Shown in pieces: positions 1-6,685 of a stretch of 7,797 bases of DNA. Both the position numbers and the translations under genes were made by a program. Source of the stretch: Rickettsiales bacterium. GTDB lineage: Bacteria > Pseudomonadota > Alphaproteobacteria > Rickettsiales > UBA1997. The stretch lies in NCBI GenBank assembly GCA_031289855.1, contig JAITOR010000063.1, positions 1 to 7,797 of the forward strand, written 5' to 3'. The notes under the pieces are model-generated. The model was not told the origin of the DNA and did not search any database. It saw only the letters and a program-made list of their open reading frames with translations. The number at the start of each line of letters is the position of its first letter. Positions within the stretch are counted from its first letter, which is position 1.

Positions 1-1
1 A

Positions 2-106
2 AAGAAACCAGTTGAAAAGAAACCAGTTGAAAAGAAACCAGTTGAAAAGAAACCAGTTGAAAAGAAACCAGTTGAAAAGAAACCAGTTGAAAAGAAACCA
101 GTTGAA
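2..106 (+). repeat. 15-bp tandem repeat, 7 perfect copies, coding KKPVE
   Basis: Seven head-to-tail identical copies of AAGAAACCAGTTGAA run from the left edge to position 106. They lie in the reading frame of the sigma factor, and each adds Lys-Lys-Pro-Val-Glu. The base at position 1 also fits the unit, so the array probably continues left of the window. It is followed by degenerate copies of the same theme at 116-169 (IKKEPTID, IKKEPVIEK), so the perfect copies look like a recent expansion of an older repeat. The unit is a multiple of three, so copy-number change alters length without breaking the frame. Confidence 0.97.
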
Positions 107-1903
107 AATGAGGTAATAAAAAAAGAACCAACAATAGATGTAATAAAAAAGGAGCCTGTAATTGAAAAAGTAGTCTTGGATATGGAAGAAGAAAATAAAA
201 TATTGCTGGAATCAAGGCTTGAATCCGATTTTACAAAAACATCTCAAGATGGCAATGATCCAATGAAGTTTTATATCAATAAAATTAGTAAAATTCAACT
301 CTTATTAAAGGATGAGGAAGTTAAAATTGCAAAAAATATTGAAAAATATAGAATTGATATATTAGAAAATATATATTTGGTGCCTTTTGTAATGAAATAT
401 ATTATAAATTGGTATAACGATTTATCACAACAAACTGTAAATTTGAAAGATATTATAAGATTTGATGAGACGTATATTACCACATCCTCTATTGAAATTA
501 GCAAAATTGAAGCCTCCGCTGATAATGAAATCAGTTCAATTTTTAATTTGAACGAAGACGAAATAAATTTGAACGATATTGATGATGATAGTTTATTCGA
601 AAAAGATATTAACGAAGATGAAAAAAATAAAAATGACAATTTGAGTACTTTTTTTTCGACAATAGAAAAAAAAATATTGCCAAACACATTACTGACATTA
701 AAAGAGGCTTCTAAAATTATAAAACAGATATTTAACATTATAAATGAACAATCATACATTGAATATAAAAAAAATAAAAAAAACAATACTTTAAAAGAAA
801 AACTTATAAAAACATTAAAAAGTTTTATTTTGAATGATGATTTAATCAAGGAAATTTTAGAGGAATTTAAAAGAGCAAATGAAAAAATAGAAAAACTCGA
901 AAAGGAGTTATTATTGCTCACTGATGATTATTTAATTGAAAAGAGAGATTTTTTAAAATTATATAATTATCCATCTTACAATGAAAATTGGCTATTGGAC
1001 ATAGAAAATTCCACCGATTCCAAATGGAAAAAATTATTCAAAGAACAGAGTGAAAAATTAAATGAAATAAAAGGAAAATTTTTGAAAATAGAAAAAGCAA
1101 CTGGAATGGACATAGCGAGTTTCAAATCAAATTTTGAAGATTTATTTATTTCCAAAGAAAAATTGCGATTGGAAAAAAACAAAATGACTAATGCAAATTT
1201 GAGGCTTGTGGTATCAATTGCAAAGAAATACACAAATAGAGGTATAGAATTTTTAGACTTGATAAGCGAAGGAAATATTGGACTTATGAGGGCTGTGGAC
1301 AAATTTGAATACCAAAGAGGTTTTAAATTTTCAACCTATGCCACATGGTGGATAAGACAAGCCATTAGAAGGGCAATTGCAGACCAATCTAGAACCATAA
1401 GAATTCCAATTCATATGATAGAAACATTAAACAAAATAACAAAAATATCAAAACAACTTACACAGGAATTGGAGCGAGCACCAACAATTAAGGAAATTGC
1501 TGATAAAATGTTAATAAAAGAAGATAAATTGAGAGAAATTATACAAAATTCAAGGGAAGTTTCAACCTTCGATAGTCCAATGAAAAGGGGGGATGATAAC
1601 GAGAGTTCAAAGGGTGATTTCATTGAAGACAAAAAAAGTTTTGATCCAGTCAAAATATCCATGTTTGACAATTTAAAAAAACTTACGGATAATCTTTTGT
1701 CGTCTTTGCAACCGAGAGAAGAAAGAGTTTTGCGAATGAGATTTGGAATTGGCATGAACAGCAATAATACATTAGAGGATGTGGGAAAAAATTTTGAAGT
1801 GACCAGAGAAAGAATTAGACAAATTGAGGCCAAAGCATTACGAAAATTACGAAATCCTAAAAAATTAGACCTATTGAAGGAAACCTATAAAATTGACGAT
1901 TAA
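2..1903 (+). CDS. rpoD: RNA polymerase primary sigma factor (sigma-70, RpoD), 5' end outside window
   Basis: Directs core RNA polymerase to housekeeping promoters. The frame is open to the left edge with no stop, so the visible 633 codons are a C-terminal part; the TTG at 176 is internal, not the start. Order from the first visible codon: KKPVE repeats (1-35), degenerate KKEP repeats (to about 57), region 1.2 (about 83-118, DPMKFYINKI), a long acidic proteobacterial-type non-conserved domain (about 119-390), region 2 (about 394-466, NLRLVVSIAKKYTNRG, FSTYATWWIRQAI), region 3 (about 475-515), the 3.2 finger (about 530-550, GDFIED) and region 4 (about 565-625, TLEDVGKNF then VTRERIRQIEAKALRKLR). 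The -35-reading helix is canonical. The -10-reading helix has Arg where nearly all primary sigmas have Thr (E. coli T440). The usual acidic region 1.1 is not seen and may lie upstream. A convergent omp gene follows. The promoter is outside the window. Confidence 0.96.
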   Translation, partial: KKPVEKKPVEKKPVEKKPVEKKPVEKKPVEKKPVENEVIKKEPTIDVIKKEPVIEKVVLDMEEENKILLESRLESDFTKTSQDGNDPMKFYINKISKIQLLLKDEEVKIAKNIEKYRIDILENIYLVPFVMKYIINWYNDLSQQTVNLKDIIRFDETYITTSSIEISKIEASADNEISSIFNLNEDEINLNDIDDDSLFEKDINEDEKNKNDNLSTFFSTIEKKILPNTLLTLKEASKIIKQIFNIINEQSYIEYKKNKKNNTLKEKLIKTLKSFILNDDLIKEILEEFKRANEKIEKLEKELLLLTDDYLIEKRDFLKLYNYPSYNENWLLDIENSTDSKWKKLFKEQSEKLNEIKGKFLKIEKATGMDIASFKSNFEDLFISKEKLRLEKNKMTNANLRLVVSIAKKYTNRGIEFLDLISEGNIGLMRAVDKFEYQRGFKFSTYATWWIRQAIRRAIADQSRTIRIPIHMIETLNKITKISKQLTQELERAPTIKEIADKMLIKEDKLREIIQNSREVSTFDSPMKRGDDNESSKGDFIEDKKSFDPVKISMFDNLKKLTDNLLSSLQPREERVLRMRFGIGMNSNNTLEDVGKNFEVTRERIRQIEAKALRKLRNPKKLDLLKETYKIDD

Positions 1904-1942
1904 AAAGGAGAGGAACAAAACTAATTATTTGCTCCTTCCCTT
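1902..1942 (-). terminator. hairpin terminator between rpoD and omp, best on the minus strand
   Basis: Arms at 1905-1919 and 1928-1942 form a 15-position stem around an 8-nt loop. Read on the minus strand it has 12 Watson-Crick pairs, 2 G-U pairs and one C-A mismatch. It is followed by a T run (TTTTT, then A), as in a rho-independent terminator, and starts about 60 nt past the omp stop codon. Read on the plus strand the G-U pairs become A-C mismatches and no T run follows, so it would be weaker for rpoD. It may still act in both directions between these converging genes. Confidence 0.6.
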
Positions 1943-2001
1943 ATATATCAATAGGCTCCATGAGTTCAAAATATCACATGAAGCCATTAAAAACAAATTA
2001 A

Positions 2002-2970
2002 TTAAAATACATATTTCACATTTAAACTAATTGCATGAACTTTTGATTCTTTCGAAAAAGATGCTGATGGAGTATAAGTATCACCACTTTCAAGTAAATT
2101 CTTAAGTGTCGTTACTCCTTTTTCTATATCTGCGTATTCGCTCCAATGTGAATAATAATCTGCTGATGATGATGATAATGATAATACAGAAGCAAGATAC
2201 CCAGCCACCAATACATCAATCACGGCATCACTTCTGTCGGGAGTTAATGCTTTACTTTGTTGAAAATCTACATAATGTCCACCGATGGTTTGGAACTGGC
2301 CTCTATCATTTTGATTAAACGAAGAATCACTATAATATTTATTTTGTTCCGTTAATGCATGGTTCATGACTAATTTTGCTGTTGTTTCTGCATCAGAACT
2401 TATATCTTGGTCGTATACACCAATCTTTTTAGCAAAATCTGCGAATGTTTGTGATGTAGCGCCAATAGTACCTTTAATTTTTCCTTGATTGAAATAATTA
2501 TACTCCATTCCAATACTTACACTCTTGGTAACTTCAAAATCAACACCTGCACCTACTCCATAGGTAAAGTTAGTGGCCTGAAAATTTTGAGAATTGAATT
2601 GATGTGATAATCTTGCCACACCAGCCTTTGCTGATATATATGGTGTAAGATTAGTGCTATTTTTAAATGAATATCCCACCACACCTAAAAATCTATCAGA
2701 TTTAATGTCATCAAATTTATTGTTAATATTTGCCTCCACTCCGAGATTAAAATTATTACTAAATCTTACACCAAAGCCCACTTGCCCTCCCACTTCATCA
2801 GATTTAGTTAAACCACCATAGATGTATGGAGAAAGAGTCTCATTGGTCGTTACATTAGTAGCCGGTTTTGGAGCAACAGTTGTTGCAGCAAGAGGTGTTG
2901 CACCTGCATTAGCATTGATTGACAACAATAATGCTCCACCCATTAGTAAATTTCTATTTTGTTTTTTCAT
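2002..2970 (-). CDS. outer-membrane beta-barrel surface protein (OmpA-like 8-strand fold) with a very large loop
   Basis: 322 residues, predicted to be exported and inserted in the outer membrane. Residues 1-22 are a Sec signal peptide: basic start (KKQNR), hydrophobic core (LLMGGALLL), cleavage likely after ANA-22. A Pro/Thr/Ala linker follows, then alternating amphipathic strands at about 47-53, 61-70, 73-83, 92-102, 108-117, 133-146 and 149-160, with the last strand at 311-322 ending in Phe (VKYVF), the usual barrel-assembly signal. About 150 residues (161-310; 2041-2490) separate strands 7 and 8. By OmpA topology this is an extracellular loop; it is polar, apparently helical in parts and has a Ser-rich patch (SLSSSS). 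Resembles the generic OMP_b-brl / surface-antigen families of alphaproteobacteria; the exact family is not recognised. It stands alone, with its own promoter and terminator. No clear Shine-Dalgarno precedes the ATG at 2970. Role unknown; host interaction is inference. Confidence 0.82.
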   Translation of the reverse strand: MKKQNRNLLMGGALLLSINANAGATPLAATTVAPKPATNVTTNETLSPYIYGGLTKSDEVGGQVGFGVRFSNNFNLGVEANINNKFDDIKSDRFLGVVGYSFKNSTNLTPYISAKAGVARLSHQFNSQNFQATNFTYGVGAGVDFEVTKSVSIGMEYNYFNQGKIKGTIGATSQTFADFAKKIGVYDQDISSDAETTAKLVMNHALTEQNKYYSDSSFNQNDRGQFQTIGGHYVDFQQSKALTPDRSDAVIDVLVAGYLASVLSLSSSSADYYSHWSEYADIEKGVTTLKNLLESGDTYTPSASFSKESKVHAISLNVKYVF

Positions 2971-3002
2971 TATAAAACCATTTTAATTTGTTATGCTAAT
3001 AA

Positions 3003-3033
3003 ACAATAGCGCGCTTTTTTTTTTTTTTGTCAA
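3003..3033 (-). promoter_or_regulatory. omp promoter with a homopolymeric A spacer between -35 and -10
   Basis: On the minus strand a perfect -35, TTGACA (3033-3028), is followed by 13 more A, then GCGCGC, then TATTGT (3008-3003) as the likely -10. This spacer is 19 nt. An overlapping alternative -10, GCTATT (3010-3005), gives 17 nt but matches the consensus worse. An A8 run at 3042-3035, just upstream of the -35, could act as an UP element. Transcription would start near 2996, giving a leader of about 26 nt to the ATG at 2970. Confidence 0.6.
3015..3028. repeat. 14-bp homopolymeric T tract (A tract on the omp strand)
   Basis: An uninterrupted run of 14 T on the plus strand, the longest homopolymer I see in the window. 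It is non-coding, lies between the predicted omp -35 and -10, and is flanked by GCGCGC (3009-3014). A run of this length is prone to replication slippage, and each change of one base would alter the promoter spacing by one. Confidence 0.95.
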
Positions 3034-3144
3034 CTTTTTTTTAATAATATGTCATAAACTGGAAAAAAGAGGCTTTAAATGGAAAATTGAGAGATAGGAA
3101 GAAAAAAATTATGAAAAATGTGATTTTTTTTGCATAACTTTAAA

Positions 3145-3172
3145 TTGAATTGCTTTTTTAATACAATATAAT
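3145..3172 (+). promoter_or_regulatory. promoter of the penicillin-binding protein gene
   Basis: TTGAAT (3145-3150) and a perfect TATAAT (3167-3172) are separated by 16 nt. The expected start of transcription, about 7 nt past the -10, is near 3179, only about 6 nt before the ATG at 3185. The mRNA would be leaderless or nearly so, with no room for a Shine-Dalgarno sequence. Confidence 0.65.
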
Positions 3173-3184
3173 ATACAATATGTT

Positions 3185-4930
3185 ATGTTTAAAAATAAAT
3201 ATGCAAAACTTTTTTTACATTCTGCGATTATCATGTCAATATGGGGTTCCATTACTCTAATTTGCTTTGTTGCCTATTGTAGTTTTGATTTACCTGACGT
3301 TATACCTTCATTGAAACCAAAGGAGGTGAATATTGGCATATTTTATAATGATGGACAAAAAATGAGAAGTTATGGAAGTTATGAGGCTCAAATTACAAAC
3401 TATGCAGAATTTCCACTTCATTTGATAGATGCCTTAATTGCCACGGAAGATAGAAAATTTTTTAAACATGGAGGTTTCGATTATTTTGGTATTCTTCGAG
3501 CCTTGACAAAAAATTTACTTGCCTGGAAAATAAAAGAGGGTGGCTCCACCATTACTCAGCAATTGGCAAAGATTATTTTACAAAACAATAAAAAGACCAT
3601 AAAACGAAAGGTGCAAGAGTTAATTCTTGCTTTTCAATTGGAAAAAAAACTTACAAAAGAAGAAATTTTAACGATATATCTCAATAAATCGTATTTTGGT
3701 GCTGGAAAAACTGGTATTAAATCAGCAGCAAATTTTTATTTCAATAAGCCAATTGCAAATTTAAGACTTGAAGAATCTGCCATGCTTGTGGGACTTTTAA
3801 AGGCTCCCAGCAAATACTCACCACAGAATAATTCCGAATTGTCAGCCAAAAGAACAAAACAAGTGATTTTGAATATGGAAGATGCAGGATTTATAAAAAG
3901 TAAAGATTACGATTTAAAATATGCCATTGAAAAGGCAGTAGAAAATTCCAATGAAACCCCTGATGAATATTTATATTTTAGCGATTGGGTAAGAGCACAA
4001 GCCAAAGATTATACAAATGCAGAAGATATAAAAATAAAAACAACATTAAAACAAAAAATGCAAAGTGCCATCGAAGATACCATTAAAGAAACTGATATAA
4101 AAACACAAATTGCCGTGGTGGCAATTGATAAAAGTGGCGCTGTAGTTGGTATGGCCGGTGGAAATAATTATCACAAAAGCGAATTTAATAGGGCTGTTTA
4201 TAGCAGTAGACAAACAGGTTCGGCCTTCAAACTATTTGTTTTTGCAGCAGGAATTGAAAACGAAGATTATACGCCTGATAGCAAATTTGTGGATGAACCA
4301 GTGGCTGTTGGCAATTGGTTTCCCAAAAATTATAATGACAAATATTATGGTAAAGTATCCTTAAAAGAATCTTTTGCTAAGTCGTTAAACTCTGTAGCGG
4401 TGCAAATAAATGAATTTACGGGACTTAAAAAAGTTGCGGAAATGGCAAAAAAAATGGGTATTATATCAAGTATTGATGTAGACGATCCTACGACGGCATT
4501 GGGAACAACACAAGTAAGTCTGTTGGAACTCACCAGTGGATATGCGGTTATTGTAAATGATGGAAGACCAGTTATACCTTATTCCATTGATGAAATAAAA
4601 GATTTAATTAAAAATGAGACCATTTATAAAAGAAAGATCAATGATTTAAAAACTATTTTAAGCGAAAAAACGATTGATTATATGAAAGAAATATTACAAG
4701 AAACGATTGCAAATGGAACGGGACGACGTGCATATATCAAGGGTTATAAAATTGGAGGAAAAACTGGCACCACACAAAATTCTGCCGATGCTTGGTTTGT
4801 GGGATATATTGATGATGTTGTAATTGGTGTATGGGTGGGTAATGATGATAATAGCAGTATAACGGGAGCAAGTGGAGGTGGAATACCTGCTGGAATTTGG
4901 AGAGGAATTGTGGAAAAATGGAAAAAATAA
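3185..4930 (+). CDS. bifunctional class A penicillin-binding protein (PBP1A family), peptidoglycan glycosyltransferase/transpeptidase
   Basis: Polymerises lipid II into glycan strands and cross-links the stem peptides, from the outer face of the inner membrane. The 581 residues comprise a short cytoplasmic start, one membrane anchor (about 11-34), a GT51 glycosyltransferase domain (about 65-235) and a transpeptidase domain (about 300-565). GT51 motifs: ATEDRKFFKHGG with catalytic Glu88, GGSTITQQLAK (119-129), the second Glu near 145 (KVQELILAFQLE), and YLNKSYFG (165-172). Transpeptidase motifs: nucleophile Ser346 in SAFK (346-349), SLN (400-402) and KTGT (526-529). All catalytic residues are present, so it should be active. 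It is shorter than E. coli PBP1A, which carries an extra OB-fold domain; none is visible here. The start is fixed by an in-frame stop at 3146 and no earlier usable codon. Divergent from omp, with its own near-leaderless promoter. The gene ends 1 nt before the remnant on the other strand. Confidence 0.95.
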   Translation: MFKNKYAKLFLHSAIIMSIWGSITLICFVAYCSFDLPDVIPSLKPKEVNIGIFYNDGQKMRSYGSYEAQITNYAEFPLHLIDALIATEDRKFFKHGGFDYFGILRALTKNLLAWKIKEGGSTITQQLAKIILQNNKKTIKRKVQELILAFQLEKKLTKEEILTIYLNKSYFGAGKTGIKSAANFYFNKPIANLRLEESAMLVGLLKAPSKYSPQNNSELSAKRTKQVILNMEDAGFIKSKDYDLKYAIEKAVENSNETPDEYLYFSDWVRAQAKDYTNAEDIKIKTTLKQKMQSAIEDTIKETDIKTQIAVVAIDKSGAVVGMAGGNNYHKSEFNRAVYSSRQTGSAFKLFVFAAGIENEDYTPDSKFVDEPVAVGNWFPKNYNDKYYGKVSLKESFAKSLNSVAVQINEFTGLKKVAEMAKKMGIISSIDVDDPTTALGTTQVSLLELTSGYAVIVNDGRPVIPYSIDEIKDLIKNETIYKRKINDLKTILSEKTIDYMKEILQETIANGTGRRAYIKGYKIGGKTGTTQNSADAWFVGYIDDVVIGVWVGNDDNSSITGASGGGIPAGIWRGIVEKWKK

Positions 4931-4931
4931 A

Positions 4932-5184
4932 TTATTTTAACATTTCTGTTATAAATCCTATAATATCGTCATTTTTCATACACTCGAAGGAATTAATTGA
5001 CATTTTATCTTTAAGTTCATCATCAACTTTGTCTTTAAATTTTTGTCTTGGTAAAAATAAACCTATGAAAAAAACTTGTAATTTATTTTTTATTTTTTAA
5101 ACTGAATAAAGTAATATTGTTTATATTGCATCATAAGTGTAAAGTATGGAAGTACAAGGGTGAAAATAAATATTAATTTTTCAT
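4932..5184 (-). pseudogene. frame-broken small ORF remnant downstream of mod
   Basis: This covers most of the roughly 300-bp stretch (4931-5233) between the PBP gene and mod. On the minus strand, 4932-5096 is an open 54-codon segment without a usable start. It has protein-like composition (FFIGLFLPRQKFKDKVDDEL near its start, NDDIIGFITEMLK at its end). The frame above it, ending at 5090, reads a hydrophobic stretch (LIFIFTLVLPYF, then MMQYKQYYFIQFKK). The two overlap in an A-rich tract (5083-5098), where a one-base shift would join them. An ATG at 5184 lies two or so bases out of frame, at another A run, and would give a signal-peptide-like MK-LIFIF start. Joined, this would be about 83 residues. 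I do not recognise it. It could be a decayed membrane or secreted peptide gene, the tail of a lost restriction partner of mod, or chance. Confidence 0.35.
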
Positions 5185-5233
5185 GACAATAATATTGATT
5201 AGTTTAATGAGTCCTATTTTTCATATTTTATAT

Positions 5234-6685
5234 TTATTTCTCACATACAGAAAAAACCTTGTAACCAATATCAAAATTTTTTATTTCATTTTTTGCTTCT
5301 TTGTCTCTCATCTTAATTTCATCCCCAGCCCTATTCACTCTTTCAATGGTTATGTCACTTATATATGCCAGATCCTCATCATTTCTTTTTTTATTTAATT
5401 TATTTTCAAATACAAATTCTTTTGCCGTTTTATTTTTATCCGTTATCACTTCATCAATTTGCACAAGTATAAATCGCCTATCACCATCATCCTTTTTATT
5501 TAATTCCATAACAGATTGTGCTGTTGTTCCGCTGCCAGCAAAAAAATCAAGTATTATGTCACTTTTTTTTGTTGCCTGTTCTATTAAAAATCCAACCAAA
5601 TCATCTGGCTTTGGATTATTAAATATCCCTTTGCCATCAAACAATTTTATCAATTTTTCCGTATTACCTTTCGCACTATACAAATCTAAAAAACTCAGTA
5701 TTTGTTGTTTGTTTTCATATTCATTATAAAATTCTTTAAATGCCGGATATCCATCTCCATTTTTTGGAAAAATAATCCTATCATCTTCTATCCAAGCATT
5801 TATTTTTTTTATTGTATAAGGTGTTTCAAAAGTATAACTTTTTTTTGTTTTTGGATCAATAATGGTTTTTTTAGCAAAACCCTGTTTAAATCTTTGCAAA
5901 TATTGTCTTTTCCACAAACCCCTTGAATCGTTATCCGGGTTGAAAAAATCATTTTCCTCCCTATTTAATCCATTAAATTTAAATTTTTTTTTGTTTTTAG
6001 CATAACATAAAATATATTCATGATTATTGACTATTCTGGTTTTTGTTGGCATTCCACTTGCACCCTTTTTTGTTAACCATAATAAACAACTTATAAAATT
6101 TTCTTCACCAAAAATTTCATCACATATTAATTTTAAATTAGCCTGTTCATTATCATCAATGCTTATAAAAATAACCCCATCATTTTTCAATAAATCCTTT
6201 GCCAATTTTAATCTTGGATACATAAAAATTAACCAACCATTATGACTATATTTTGTTTTATAATCATCGCTTAACTTCAATTTTTTCAAAACTTCATACT
6301 CATTATCTTTAAAATTATCAAAATATATAAGTTTGTCATTTTTTGTATTATAGGGCGGATCAATATATATCATTTTAATTTTGTCAGTATAATCATTTTT
6401 CAAAATTTTCAAAACCTCCAAATTATCTCCCCTTATAATCATATTATTTGTATTATCTGGATTTTTGCTTTGTTGTTTCTCGAACTTTAAATTTTTTTTT
6501 ATTTTTCCATTATAATTTTTTAATGCTATACTATTTTTTCCCACAAAATTCAATTCATAACCACGCTCTTTGGAGTTTTTTAATGTTCGTTTCAATTTAT
6601 CGATGTTCAACTTTTCACCTTCAAAAACATTTGGATATCTTTGTCTTAAAAATTCTATAAGTTCATCTTTTTTTTTAGATTTCAT
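5234..6685 (-). CDS. type III-like (Mod) site-specific DNA adenine-N6 methyltransferase, probably C-terminally short
   Basis: Transfers a methyl group from S-adenosylmethionine to a base, most likely adenine N6, in a specific DNA sequence. The 483 residues run from a charged N-terminal part (1-80) through GDNLEVLKIL (86-95), the catalytic DPPYNT (109-114), VIFISIDDNEQANLK (171-185) and a variable target-recognition region (about 195-350) to the AdoMet-binding DFFAGSGTT (380-388). Catalytic motif before AdoMet motif is the beta-class order of type III Mod subunits. The protein stops soon after DIGYKVFSV (472-480), where many Mod proteins continue for tens of residues. No Res helicase-nuclease gene is visible; only decayed sequence follows. 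The ATG (6685-6683) overlaps the tatD stop by one base (TAATG), and GGA lies 6 nt upstream, so translation is probably coupled to tatD. An A9 run occupies codons 3-6. Could be an orphan epigenetic methyltransferase or a relic. Confidence 0.88.
   Translation of the reverse strand: MKSKKKDELIEFLRQRYPNVFEGEKLNIDKLKRTLKNSKERGYELNFVGKNSIALKNYNGKIKKNLKFEKQQSKNPDNTNNMIIRGDNLEVLKILKNDYTDKIKMIYIDPPYNTKNDKLIYFDNFKDNEYEVLKKLKLSDDYKTKYSHNGWLIFMYPRLKLAKDLLKNDGVIFISIDDNEQANLKLICDEIFGEENFISCLLWLTKKGASGMPTKTRIVNNHEYILCYAKNKKKFKFNGLNREENDFFNPDNDSRGLWKRQYLQRFKQGFAKKTIIDPKTKKSYTFETPYTIKKINAWIEDDRIIFPKNGDGYPAFKEFYNEYENKQQILSFLDLYSAKGNTEKLIKLFDGKGIFNNPKPDDLVGFLIEQATKKSDIILDFFAGSGTTAQSVMELNKKDDGDRRFILVQIDEVITDKNKTAKEFVFENKLNKKRNDEDLAYISDITIERVNRAGDEIKMRDKEAKNEIKNFDIGYKVFSVCEK
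6668..6676. repeat. 9-bp homopolymer at the start of mod
   Basis: Nine T on the plus strand, read as A9 within codons 3-6 of mod (MKSKKKD). Slippage here would shift the frame almost immediately after the start. Runs of 8-9 occur elsewhere in mod (for example near 5974-5982 and 6492-6500), so base composition alone could explain it. Confidence 0.9.

Noticed and set aside
2..106. CRISPR-like array
   Set aside because: Copies are directly adjacent with no spacers, 15 bp long and in a coding frame; it is a coding tandem repeat.
295..921. A 208-codon minus-strand open frame inside rpoD
   Set aside because: Ser/Phe/Ile-rich mirror of the Asn/Asp/Lys/Glu-rich sigma non-conserved domain, with no motifs. 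The same applies to 976-1302 and 1411-1833.
176..1903. rpoD starting at the TTG at 176
   Set aside because: The same frame is open to the left edge and codes for in-frame KKPVE/KKEP repeats, so 176 is an internal Leu codon.
1954..1985. Inverted repeat GGCT-CC-ATG / CAT-GA-AGCC between rpoD and omp
   Set aside because: Only seven pairs broken by a 2x2 internal loop and no T run after it; the hairpin at 1905-1942 is the better terminator.
2970..2981. A 3-codon upstream ORF (M-V-L-stop) overlapping the omp ATG by one base on the minus strand
   Set aside because: Could occur by chance in AT-rich leader sequence; no ribosome site supports it.
3008..3015. AGCGCGCT palindrome in the omp promoter as a protein-binding site
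   Set aside because: Eight bases and a single occurrence noted; conspicuous in AT-rich DNA but not enough to call an operator.
3111..3137. An 8-codon ORF (MKNVIFFA) upstream of pbp, with AGGAAG before it
   Set aside because: Lies upstream of the best pbp promoter, so it would not be on that transcript; too short to support.
4897..5100. A 67-codon plus-strand frame overlapping the pbp end
   Set aside because: Overlaps the PBP C-terminus, has no promoter or ribosome site, and is T-rich composition opposite the remnant segment.
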